The notes under the pieces were generated by a model that worked only from the letters and a program-made list of their open reading frames with translations, did no database searches and had not been told where the DNA came from. The translations under genes were made by a program, and so were the position numbers. A stretch of 15,570 nt of DNA from Coemansia sp. RSA 922 (lineage: Eukaryota; Kickxellomycota; Kickxellomycetes; Kickxellales; Kickxellaceae). This document shows positions 1-6,460 of this stretch, in pieces. The DNA is taken from NCBI GenBank assembly GCA_027577415.1, contig JANBQS010000547.1:1-15570 (forward strand), in the 5' to 3' direction. Every line of letters begins with the position of its first letter. Position 1 is the stretch's first letter.

Positions 1-57
1 GCATCCCCCAATCCTTCCATGCCCCCCACATATGCAGATGCTTACTTTAAGGCATAA
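1..57 (+). CDS. Possible C-terminal tail of a gene truncated by the window edge
   Basis: Frame 1 is open from the first base to a TAA at 55-57 and reads an 18-residue Pro/Ala/Tyr-containing tail ending Tyr-Phe-Lys-Ala. Codon choice looks coding-like, but the piece is too short to identify. Plus-strand AATAAA hexamers at 415-444 could serve its transcript, although that would make an unusually long 3' UTR. It may equally be chance open frame. Sequence to the left would settle it. Confidence 0.22.
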   Translation, partial: ASPNPSMPPTYADAYFKA

Positions 58-571
58 GGCAGCCGGGCGCTCAAATTGAGAAAACGAGAGAGAAGTAGCT
101 TCGGGCCCTTTTTTTCAGCCCGCATAGTCTCCGCGTGTACTTTTAACTATTGCGCTGCATGGGAGTTGTCAGCCACTGTGGGTCTCTCAGCGCGCGACAT
201 TCCTACAAGCAAGAAGCGTGGTCATCCTCATCCCCACTATGTCGCCCGATCTGCTGACTTCTACCTAAGCAGCAAAGGTCATGTCGGCCTAATTTTACCA
301 GATACTCCGGAGCTGAATGGGCCACCAAGGTGCTTTTTTCATTGTTGTTGGCATTGCAACGATAGTAGTCTAGTAGCGACGCTTTATTAGATGTTTATTC
401 TTTTCGACACGAGAAATAAAGGACCTGCAAAATAAATAAATAAAGAGATATACACACGTTATGTTTCCTCACTCTCGGCCATATGTGTGCAAGCGGGGGG
501 GGTATTTGACAAGAAGCAATTAGAAAGCTGAAAGGAGGGACGCAAGATGGTACCCGAGCTCTTGATCGAGT
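58..571. other. Gene-poor interval with poly(A) signals on both strands
   Basis: No convincing gene is visible. A frame open at 76-390 (+) lacks an ATG start and resembles no family. Plus-strand AATAAA occurs at 415-420 and in overlapping copies at 431-444. Minus-strand AATAAA (TTTATT on the plus strand) occurs at 383-388 and 394-399 and would suit the transcript of the zinc-finger gene ending at 572. A run of eight G lies at 495-502, and an 8-bp palindrome CTCCGGAG at 305-312. Confidence 0.5.
383..399 (-). terminator. Poly(A) signals for the 54-aa zinc-finger gene
   Basis: Two AATAAA hexamers on the minus strand (394-399 and 383-388) lie about 175-190 nt downstream of the TAA at 572-574. 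They are the first canonical signals met by that transcript. Confidence 0.4.
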
Positions 572-736
572 TTAGCGCTCGTGGTAGTGCTGCGACTCGA
601 CGTGGTTATTGTATTCCTCAAGGTCGTGATAGATAGCTGCGCAGTAGAAGCACACATACGCCTGCTGGGCGCTCAGCCGACCCTTGAACCTCTCAGCCGA
701 CTTTTTTGCCGAGTAGAAACGAGCGCTGCTAGCCAT
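572..736 (-). CDS. Single C2H2 zinc-finger microprotein, 54 aa
   Basis: This is a short ORF, ATG 736-734 to TAA 574-572, encoding 54 residues. The start context is good (G at -3, G at +4). Residues 27-50 match the classical C2H2 consensus exactly: Tyr27-x-Cys29-x2-Cys32-x3-Tyr36-x5-Tyr42-x2-His45-x4-His50. The N-terminal half is small and basic (Lys11, Lys12, Arg16, Lys18, Arg20), and the protein ends four residues after the last zinc ligand. There is no room for another domain, signal peptide or membrane segment. A TATTTAAA box on the same strand lies 174 nt upstream of the start, followed by a pyrimidine-rich leader typical of genes in this window, and AATAAA signals lie downstream. Lone fingers of this size usually bind protein or RNA, or need a partner to bind DNA; the target here is unknown. 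I recognise no family. Ligand spacing, start context and promoter make it likely real. Confidence 0.65.
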   Translation of the reverse strand: MASSARFYSAKKSAERFKGRLSAQQAYVCFYCAAIYHDLEEYNNHVESQHYHER

Positions 737-909
737 GACTATGTATGAGATCGATTAATAAAAAAAAGTAAAAAAGGGTGTGAATGAATGTGATAGCTAT
801 TTTGGTATAGCGGTAGCTGGTGGAGTAACCCTGATGCAAGGAGAGAAGACGAGGGAAATTGTGTGAGAAGGATGAGTGTGCTTGGGGGGTGGGGGTGCGA
901 GGTGCGCGC

Positions 910-917
910 TTTAAATA
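910..917 (-). promoter_or_regulatory. TATA-like box of the 54-aa zinc-finger gene
   Basis: TATTTAAA on the minus strand is flanked by GC-rich sequence, 174 nt before the ATG at 736. Between them lies a C/T-rich leader. The spacing is similar to the TATA-ATG distance of the 29-codon ORF near the right end (about 140 nt). Confidence 0.45.
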
Positions 918-1040
918 CCAGCAAGAGCGCCACCTCCCCCCATCTATGTATATCGCCAAAGACGCCCAAGCCAAAAGCGGCGAGAGAAAAAAAGGAGGAG
1001 CGATGAAGGAACTTGGGCAACAGACACGCCTCCATTGAAT

Positions 1041-1059
1041 GGGTGGGGGAGGGGGAGGG
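1041..1059 (+). other. Potential G-quadruplex-forming sequence
   Basis: Four G-runs of 3, 5, 5 and 3 are separated by single bases (GGGTGGGGGAGGGGGAGGG), satisfying the usual G4 pattern with one-base loops. It sits about 125 bp upstream of the TATTTAAA box of the minus-strand zinc-finger gene, with the G-rich strand as that gene's template strand. Whether it folds in vivo is unknown. Confidence 0.55.
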
Positions 1060-1573
1060 AGACGATGGGGGAGGCGCGCGAGTGCAGAGAGGTGAGATGC
1101 TGGGCTGCAGGACCTGCAAGCACATAAAACTGTGGCTTACATAGCAAGGGGGCAATGCTTTGGCTACATTTGGGAAGGGACCAGACAAAAGAAGCGCATG
1201 TGGGTGTCGCGGCATTGTTGTGAATCAATTGGCAAGGATGTGAGATACGTCGCGGAAGGACCAAAGTGGAAAAAAAGCGGGATACATGCGCAGGCAACTG
1301 CCGGAGACATGTCACTTCGTCTTTGCTGCCGGCCTCACCTCTTCCACCCAAACAGTCGTTCTTTTTCTTTTTCCCTCTCCCATTGCACATCACTCTTGAC
1401 GACTCGGCATCACGATTATAATCGGCGTGTCCACGTATTTTGTTATCAGTGTCTAGTGGCTACCGTGGCTCGGTCGCGTGTGCAATTGCGCCTCTGTCTC
1501 TAGCCCTCTCTTTGAACAATCGCAAGAGCGCGTGTGAGTGTCTGTCTCTCTTTTCTCTGTTTCCTCTTTGAGC

Positions 1574-1987
1574 ATGGGAACTGGCGTGTCATGCTCTTCT
1601 TTTGCCTCTTTCGTCACCACGGTAACCAATACCGACATCCAGGGGGTAATTGCGCCCATGCAGCAGCCATTATGCTCAGGGGAGGGAATGGGCAACACAT
1701 GTCCACCATCTCATACATCCTCATTTGGATATATTTGCTGCATCTCATCATCCCCATTCTCAATTTGCTCGTCTTCCGGCTGCTACTCAGCACGGCTTGG
1801 CCCCCCCCCTTACTGCAATATCTTTTTCCAATTCGCAAATTCACTAATGCCTATCCGAGTACATGTTTCTGGACATGTCGCAAACAACATATCCCGGATT
1901 CCACAAACAACTCTACCGCGGATACCACTCAATGTCTGGCTGAGACATTGCTATTGCGCCAATAGAGTTTCTTGTATCCACCTCTAG
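1574..1987 (+). CDS. Cysteine-rich protein of unknown function, gene model uncertain
   Basis: The ORF from ATG 1574 (A at -3, G at +4, preceded by a strongly pyrimidine-rich leader) to TAG 1985-1987 encodes 137 residues. The first 75 are rich in Cys, Ser and Thr. They carry the arrangement Gly-Tyr-Ile-Cys-Cys-x8-Cys-x4-Cys at 1724-1783, and no signal peptide is obvious. The same spacing recurs in the same frame at 2072-2131, beyond two in-frame stops (1985 and 2030). One possible explanation is an intron from GTACAT at 1859 to CAG at 2041: both ends are phase 0, and it would join to a frame open to 2389, 40 nt before an AATAAA at 2430. A second possibility is an intron 1974-2041 (GTATCC to CAG), which would instead give a hydrophobic C-terminus. 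A third is a frameshifted relic, since a C9 tract sits at 1801-1809. I recognise no family. The 5' part is more convincing than the 3' part. Confidence 0.38.
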   Translation: MGTGVSCSSFASFVTTVTNTDIQGVIAPMQQPLCSGEGMGNTCPPSHTSSFGYICCISSSPFSICSSSGCYSARLGPPPYCNIFFQFANSLMPIRVHVSGHVANNISRIPQTTLPRIPLNVWLRHCYCANRVSCIHL

Positions 1988-2041
1988 CTCTCACTTGCTT
2001 CTTGCGCCGATACACACTCAGCAAGACAATAAGCGCCACAG

Positions 2042-2389
2042 CCACCCGCGGCGCATCCGCGTTTGTGTGGGCTTGGTTACTTGTGCTGCCCAGAGCAGCT
2101 GGTGCCACAGTCGTGCGCCGATGGCAATTGTATTCTACAACAATCCAAGCACATCTACTGGCCTAAAATAGGGGGTGTGTCCGTTGTTCTAGGGCGCTCG
2201 TCAGACGCCCACGGCGCTTGTCGGCGGTTTGTTCGCACGAACAGAAAATTTTCAGCTGCGGCGCACGAGCAAAAGAAAAAAGCCTTTATGCATCCTACTC
2301 TTGTAGGAGGCTTATACTTCCTGCTTGTTTGTCACTTGAAACCGCAGATACCTTTGTACTCTAGCGATCGCTTTATTCGATTTCTTTGA
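2042..2389 (+). other. Possible second exon of the cysteine-rich gene
   Basis: Frame 2 is open from 2033 to TGA 2387-2389 but lacks an early ATG. It contains Gly-Tyr-Leu-Cys-Cys-x8-Cys-x4-Cys at 2072-2131, matching the motif in the upstream ORF, with fairly G/C-rich third positions. A candidate acceptor (CCACAG) ends at 2041 in the correct phase. The stop lies 40 nt before the plus-strand AATAAA at 2430-2435. A hairpin (TCCTAC, 4-nt loop, GTAGGA) occurs at 2293-2308 inside it. RNA evidence is needed to call it an exon. Confidence 0.27.
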
Positions 2390-2429
2390 AGAAAGATTCT
2401 AAACAACAACAAAGCGAAGCAAATAGAAA

Positions 2430-2435
2430 AATAAA
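2430..2435 (+). terminator. Poly(A) signal for a plus-strand transcript
   Basis: This AATAAA, in an A-rich stretch, is the first plus-strand signal after the cysteine-rich region. It faces the minus-strand signals at 2475-2500, so two transcription units appear to converge here. Confidence 0.45.
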
Positions 2436-2474
2436 ATTATGCAGTGGAAACGCTCGTACTCTCGCCACACTGAT

Positions 2475-2500
2475 TTTATTTTGTCTATTATCCTTTTATT
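2475..2500 (-). terminator. Poly(A) signals of the 61-aa zinc-finger gene
   Basis: Two AATAAA hexamers on the minus strand (2495-2500 and 2475-2480) begin 40 nt past the TAA at 2541-2543. Their position supports a short minus-strand transcript ending here. Confidence 0.5.
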
Positions 2501-2540
2501 TTGATGAATGACGAGGGTAGAAAACTACAGATATATTCAA

Positions 2541-2726
2541 TTACGTGTGCGTCGACCAAGTGCACCGTTCCAAGTGTTGGTGCAAGTCCTCTGGCACAAA
2601 GAATGACGCGCCACATAGCGGGCACGCAACAAGATAGGGCCTGCCTGGCCACACCCTCTGTAATCGTCTTGTCTGATATTTCGGGTTTGTGACCTTGCTG
2701 TCCTGCGATTGTCTCGGTATGCACAT
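2541..2726 (-). CDS. Single C2HC zinc-finger microprotein, 61 aa
   Basis: The minus-strand ORF from ATG 2726 (A at -3) to TAA 2541 encodes 61 residues. The C-terminal third forms one finger with classical spacing but Cys as fourth ligand: Cys35-x2-Cys38-x3-Phe42-x5-Leu48-x2-His51-x3-Cys55. Phe42 and Leu48 sit at the normal core positions. The region before it is basic (five Arg and two Lys within residues 5-29). C2HC fingers of this shape (Pro-Leu-Cys-Gly, then His-Leu-x2-Cys) occur in ubiquitin-binding UBZ4, ZC2HC1 and Sgf11-type proteins, but spacing to His is one or more residues longer here than in those families, so I do not assign it. An AT-rich TTTAAATA box lies about 50 nt upstream, a perfect dyad just beyond that, and AATAAA 40 nt downstream. 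Upstream exons cannot be excluded: all three frames between 2727 and 2880 have open stretches. Being a lone-finger microprotein is the simplest reading. Confidence 0.5.
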   Translation of the reverse strand: MCIPRQSQDSKVTNPKYQTRRLQRVWPGRPYLVACPLCGASFFVPEDLHQHLERCTWSTHT

Positions 2727-2773
2727 TATCTTCTTTATCTATGCCTAGTACGCCACGCAAAGTAGAATGCGAG

Positions 2774-2820
2774 TATTTAAATCCAAACACGGAGTAATCC
2801 ACGAGTATTCTAGTCGTGGA
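2774..2820 (-). promoter_or_regulatory. AT box plus upstream dyad of the 61-aa zinc-finger gene
   Basis: Reading on the minus strand, a perfect 7-bp inverted repeat with a 9-bp spacer (TCCACGA-N9-TCGTGGA, 2798-2820) precedes an ATTTAAATA box (2774-2782) by 15 bp. The ATG follows about 50 nt later. The layout resembles a regulator site next to a core promoter. Confidence 0.35.
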
Positions 2821-2895
2821 CGCGATTCAAAAATGAGCAACAAAAAAGTGGTAGAGCGAGAATTTTGCATTTTTGGCTGTGGCTAGCTCTGTCCA

Positions 2896-2901
2896 TTTAT
2901 T
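2896..2901 (-). terminator. Poly(A) signal for a small minus-strand gene
   Basis: An AATAAA hexamer on the minus strand lies 10 nt past a TGA at 2912-2914. It supports a minus-strand transcript from the 2912-3326 interval. Confidence 0.35.
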
Positions 2902-2911
2902 GATTCCTGTG

Positions 2912-3326
2912 TCACTCTGACTGCTCATGTTCTGAGCGCGGCTGAGATATCCCTCTTTTTTGCTTTTTTGCTTTTAATATATAAACAAACGCGGCCACTG
3001 TCAACAGATGATACTCGCCTCTGTGGCGAATATTATTGTCTAGATACAAATGCGGCTCATGGTTTCTGTTTCCGTTGTTATTTGTCGTGTTTTGGAACAG
3101 CGGCGTCCAATTTTTGCTGACATACTTATTCGTCCAATGGCCCAAGATGAATGTGTATCTGCACTCGCTTCCATTTCGGACAATCTGTTACAGTAGCCTA
3201 TAACTGGGGTACGCAATTGTAATCTTGCCATGCGTTTTAGAAAGAAAAGAAAAAACAAGACAGGATGTTTTATCCAAATCCCTTGTAAAATAAGCGGCAT
3301 GTTACTCTAGTAGCTGTATCACCCAT
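2912..3326 (-). CDS. Possible small minus-strand gene, two competing readings
   Basis: Two overlapping interpretations exist. (a) A continuous 86-codon ORF, ATG 3300 to stop 3040, has a hydrophobic Phe/Leu-rich stretch at residues 13-22. (b) A second frame, open from about 3187 to TGA 2912, reads more like protein: it is Asn/Trp/Tyr-containing, has a short hydrophobic segment followed by a Lys-rich stretch near the C-terminus, and ends 10 nt before AATAAA. Frame (b) lacks an ATG, but an intron 3305-3185 (GTAACA to AACAG, phase 0 at both ends, with an internal pyrimidine tract) would attach it to ATG 3326 and give 97 residues. Intron use would be unusual beside the intronless genes here. No family is recognised, and the interval may be non-coding. 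Confidence 0.25.
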
Positions 3327-3731
3327 GTGTTGGTCCAGTATGCATAGAAAAAGACATGCATGTCCGATTACATCCAGTCTGTATCGGCGAATTGCAAGTT
3401 AATTAGTCCATTTACGGATGCAATGTCTGCTTAGCTGCACGCACACATTGTTTGCCTTTTTGGCCCGGTCGTTACATCAACGTCCACATTTCAGGTTAAG
3501 CGTCCTGCGTATCAATTGTTTCCAGCAATCACGCGCCAAAATAGACGAAGGTACTCACCACTTGCTGACATACACCAGTCACACCCGACTCGACTCACAT
3601 CGGTTCAACTAGGCCGAGCCGGCTCAGGAATGACGCGTATACCTTGCGTTATTATCCAATTTGTCACTTTCTCTTTTACTTTTTGTTTTTATTTTTGTTC
3701 ATCTCAATCACTCTCATTTCTATTAAACAAC
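3327..3731 (+). promoter_or_regulatory. RPT5 upstream region and leader
   Basis: This interval of about 400 bp contains no separate gene I can support. Its last 80 bp are strongly T/C-rich, ending in an A-rich stretch just before the ATG, as in other leaders of this window. An in-frame ATG occurs at 3630, with no stop between it and the RPT5 start. I do not see the yeast proteasome-associated control element (GGTGGCAAA). Confidence 0.5.
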
Positions 3732-5021
3732 ATGGATTCACTGGCACAGGCCGCAGCCGCTACAGCCGACGACTTTGGTGACTTGGATGCCGAAATCAAG
3801 CGTTCAAGCAACGACGAAATCAGCAGTCGTACTCGACTAATTGGGAACGAGATTCGCGTATTAAAGAGCGAGCACCATCGTCTGGCGCACGAGCAGCAAA
3901 TGATGACAGGCAAAATCAAAGATAACCGCGACAAAATCAACATCAACAAGCAGCTGCCATACCTAGTCTCCAGCGTCGTCGAGATTCTCGATATCAACCC
4001 AGACATCGGGGAGGAGGAGGACGGTGCAAATATTGACTTGGACTCGCAGCGTAAGGGCAAGTGTGCTGTTATCAAGACGTCCACTCGCCAGACCGTTTTC
4101 TTGCCCGTCATAGGCCTAGTCCCGTCCGACGAGCTGACTGCGGGAGACTTGATCGGCGTGCACAAGGACAGCTTTTTGATTCTAGAGAAGCTGCCTGCCG
4201 AGTATGACCCTCGCGTAAAGGTCATGGAGGTCGACGAAAAGCCTACCGAGGACTACACCGACATTGGCGGACTGGACAAGCAGGTCGAGGAGCTTGTCGA
4301 GGCTATTGTCTTGCCCATGACCCACGCCGACCGCTTCAAGAAGCTTGGAATCAGGCCGCCCAAGGGTGTTCTAATGTACGGCCCACCCGGAACTGGAAAG
4401 ACGCTGCTGGCACGCGCGTGCGCTGCGCAGACACAGTCGACATATCTGAAGCTGGCTGGCCCGCAGCTGGTGCAGATGTTTATTGGTGACGGGTCCAAGA
4501 TGGTGCGCGACGCCTTTGCGCTGGCCAAGGAGAAGGCACCGACCATTATCTTTATCGACGAGCTGGACGCTGTTGGCACTAAACGGTTTGACAGCGAGAA
4601 GAGCGGTGATCGTGAGGTGCAGAGAACCATGCTGGAGCTGTTGAATCAGCTCGATGGCTTTGGCAGCGACGACCGAATCAAGGTTATTGCTGCTACTAAC
4701 CGCATTGATATCCTGGACCCTGCACTGTTGCGCTCAGGTCGTTTGGACCGCAAGATCGAGTTTCCTTTGCCTAACGAAGAGGCCCGTGCGCGTATCATCC
4801 AGATCCACTCGCGCAAAATGAACGTCTCAGAGGATGTCAACTTTGAGGAGCTCGCCAGATCTTGCGACGAGTTCAATGGTGCTCAGTGCAAGGCCATCTG
4901 TGTCGAAGCTGGTATGATTGCCTTGAGGAGAGGTGCGACAAAGCTGGCTCATGAGGACTTTATGGAGGGCATTCAAGAGGTCCAGGCCAAGAAGAAGACA
5001 TCTCTGCAATACTTTGCTTGA
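3732..5021 (+). CDS. RPT5: 26S proteasome regulatory subunit Rpt5 (6A/PSMC3)
   Basis: This is an AAA+ ATPase subunit of the 19S base ring, which unfolds ubiquitylated substrates and opens the 20S gate in cytosol and nucleus. The product is 429 residues, close to human and yeast Rpt5. Visible parts are a charged N-terminal coiled coil (about 30-75), the OB-fold region (about 80-165), Walker A GPPGTGKT at 217-224, pore-loop Met-Phe-Ile-Gly at 249-252, Walker B ending Asp276-Glu277, the Rpt5-typical stretch 284-310, and an arginine-finger region around 334-341. The start at 3732 fits family length and has an A-rich context. An in-frame ATG at 3630 would add a hydrophobic 34-residue extension and is probably leader. 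The C-terminus ends Tyr-Phe-Ala, whereas known Rpt5 tails have Tyr in the penultimate position (HbYX motif). It is convergent with eIF3f across 166 bp. Confidence 0.98.
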   Translation: MDSLAQAAAATADDFGDLDAEIKRSSNDEISSRTRLIGNEIRVLKSEHHRLAHEQQMMTGKIKDNRDKININKQLPYLVSSVVEILDINPDIGEEEDGANIDLDSQRKGKCAVIKTSTRQTVFLPVIGLVPSDELTAGDLIGVHKDSFLILEKLPAEYDPRVKVMEVDEKPTEDYTDIGGLDKQVEELVEAIVLPMTHADRFKKLGIRPPKGVLMYGPPGTGKTLLARACAAQTQSTYLKLAGPQLVQMFIGDGSKMVRDAFALAKEKAPTIIFIDELDAVGTKRFDSEKSGDREVQRTMLELLNQLDGFGSDDRIKVIAATNRIDILDPALLRSGRLDRKIEFPLPNEEARARIIQIHSRKMNVSEDVNFEELARSCDEFNGAQCKAICVEAGMIALRRGATKLAHEDFMEGIQEVQAKKKTSLQYFA

Positions 5022-5086
5022 AGGAAATTGCCAATACACTTTTCTTCATCTTTCTTGGTCGTTTACATTCCTATATTCTATTATAA

Positions 5087-5092
5087 AATAAA
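5087..5092 (+). terminator. RPT5 poly(A) signal
   Basis: This AATAAA begins 66 nt past the RPT5 stop, within an AT-rich stretch shared with the opposing eIF3f 3' end. No AATAAA is visible on the minus strand between the two genes. Confidence 0.6.
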
Positions 5093-5187
5093 ACAGTGCA
5101 ACTAGTGAAGCCACATTGACACAAATATCTTTGTTGGATGTATAGATTTTTTTTAGGGCAAAAGTAGAATAGTAAAGAGCTGGATAT

Positions 5188-6087
5188 CTAGACAATGCGC
5201 TGGAGCTGGTCCGCAATGTTGAGCTGAGCGCGAGTAAGGTTAGTCAGATAGGCGACCATGAGGATATCCTGTAGGTGAGTCTGGAAGAGAGTCGAGAACT
5301 GCTTCGAGTCGATCTTTGGCACAACCGCCAACATGTCCATCAAGTACTTGCCAATAACATTATTAGGCTTCTCCGAGCCCTTGCAAACACCCTGCACGTA
5401 GGCAGTGACACGCTCCAACATAGCCTTCAGCTCTTCGATAGATCTCTCCAGCTGCTCCATATCCGAAATCAACACCGCATATCCCTCGCCCGACTCCTTG
5501 CTATCCGCGGCAGCCTGCAACGCAGAGAGCTCCGCATCCGGGTACTGCAGCTCATAGGGCAGAGGCAAAAACATGCAGTTCTCTGGGTGAGCTCCAGCGC
5601 CAATAGGCGAGCCCTGCAGGCACTTGATAGAGAGCTGTCCGTCAGTCAGATCAGTGTCCATGACCAAATGCACGGCACTGAAGGGAGCGGCCTCGCGAGA
5701 GTAAAAGTCCTGAATGAGCGCTGCGTACTTGCTCAGCTTGCTGCCCGTGGCATACCAGCCGACGATTTGCTCGCGAGCACTAGCCCTTTTGTGGAGGGCA
5801 AACATAGAGCGGTGGTGCTCCATGTCCACCTCGACCTGGTCTTCGGTTTCAAAGTGGGGGACAGCGAAACAGCTGCGGATTTCAATTACACGGCCATCGT
5901 CACTACGAACTCCCAAAAGAGTGCCAATTACGCGCTCCTGGTTGTCATTGCGGCGGAGGTAGTGGTCTAGGACCGAGAACAGAACGACGGGGTGTACGTA
6001 GCACTGCTGAGCTGTGGTGGTAGCCATAGTGGTGGCTCCCGACTTGACTATGCTGCTGGCGAGGGTGGGCAGATTGAGATTGAGCAT
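5188..6087 (-). CDS. Translation initiation factor eIF3 subunit F (MPN-minus)
   Basis: eIF3f is one of the two MPN-domain subunits of the eIF3 octamer core and works in cytosolic recruitment of mRNA and the 43S complex. The product is 299 residues, like fission yeast eIF3f and shorter than the Pro/Ala-extended human form. The MPN domain spans about 29-165, with family landmarks such as Ile54-Gly-Thr-Leu-Leu-Gly59 and Gly110-Trp-Tyr-Ala-Thr114. The latter replaces the Gly-Trp-Tyr-His-x-His of active JAMM proteases, so no zinc site is expected, as usual for eIF3f. The C-terminal part (205-299) is helical and matches the MPN-associated region that packs into the eIF3 helical bundle. The first ATG (6087) has A at -3; a second in-frame Met at residue 21 also has a strong context, so leaky scanning to a shorter form is possible. 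The gene diverges from mS38. Confidence 0.96.
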   Translation of the reverse strand: MLNLNLPTLASSIVKSGATTMATTTAQQCYVHPVVLFSVLDHYLRRNDNQERVIGTLLGVRSDDGRVIEIRSCFAVPHFETEDQVEVDMEHHRSMFALHKRASAREQIVGWYATGSKLSKYAALIQDFYSREAAPFSAVHLVMDTDLTDGQLSIKCLQGSPIGAGAHPENCMFLPLPYELQYPDAELSALQAAADSKESGEGYAVLISDMEQLERSIEELKAMLERVTAYVQGVCKGSEKPNNVIGKYLMDMLAVVPKIDSKQFSTLFQTHLQDILMVAYLTNLTRAQLNIADQLQRIV

Positions 6088-6460
6088 TTTGTGTGTAGTT
6101 AGTTCGAGCCCGAATCGATGAGATGGGAATTCAAAAAAAGAGAGAGAGCAGCAAATGCGAAATCAAAGTGAAAGGAGCGAAAAAGACTTCAAACCTGCTA
6201 AGACGGGCCCATAGCCGAAAATTTCTTTCTATAATAAAGGTGGCTCGTCGGCTCGCAGGCGAGTCGCGGCTTTCTTTACTTGTGATAAGCTCTTTGAGAG
6301 GTAGTCCACGGTGATCAGCCCTTCCGCTGTCACGGGAGAAAGCGCAAAGGTTTGCTTTAGATTTCAAACGGTTCTTTTTTGTTCTCTTTTACAGCTAGAT
6401 TTATATATTCTTGCATTTTATTATTATTATTATAGAATTGGGAGAGGGGGCTTGACTACG
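6088..6460. promoter_or_regulatory. Divergent promoter shared by eIF3f and mS38
   Basis: A 373-bp interval between two translation genes. It contains CGATGAGAT at 6116-6124, which matches nine bases of the fungal PAC element (GCGATGAGAT). It also has TATAATAAAG at about 6230 (+), a small GC-rich inverted repeat (CTCGC-AG-GCGAG, 6252-6263), a TATATAT at 6402-6408 about 55 nt before the mS38 ATG, and (TTA)5 at 6418-6432. A 63-codon ATG-initiated frame at 6123-6314 (+) is highly basic and looks incidental. Confidence 0.55.

Larger units (their letters stand above)
737..1573. other. Long divergent upstream region
   Basis: This 837-bp interval separates the minus-strand zinc-finger gene from the plus-strand cysteine-rich ORF. 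It holds the TATTTAAA box at 910-917, G-rich runs at about 885-895 and 1041-1059, and a TATAAT at about 1415 (+), roughly 160 nt before the ATG at 1574. Open frames on both strands here lack coding character: overlapping alternatives, strand-biased purine or pyrimidine tracts, and no recognisable domain. Confidence 0.5.

Noticed and set aside
305..312. CTCCGGAG palindrome, also present inside 15394-15403
   Set aside because: Eight-base palindromes are expected by chance in 15 kb; there is no shared context between the two copies.
76..390. 104-codon plus-strand open frame
   Set aside because: It has no ATG start, no recognisable domain and a composition typical of random open frame.
944..1393. 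149-codon minus-strand open frame with ATG at 1390
   Set aside because: It overlaps another long open frame on the same strand, is driven by purine/pyrimidine-skewed sequence, and shows no domain or nearby poly(A) signal. It lies in the divergent upstream region.
1132..1503. 123-codon plus-strand open frame
   Set aside because: It lacks an early ATG, is antisense to another open frame and has no coding character.
6100..6112. tRNA B-box-like GTTCGAGCCC
   Set aside because: No A box or cloverleaf is found at a suitable distance; it sits at the eIF3f start region.
6123..6314. 63-codon ATG-initiated plus-strand frame in the eIF3f/mS38 promoter
   Set aside because: It is very basic, lies in purine-rich leader sequence of eIF3f read on the opposite strand, and has no family resemblance.
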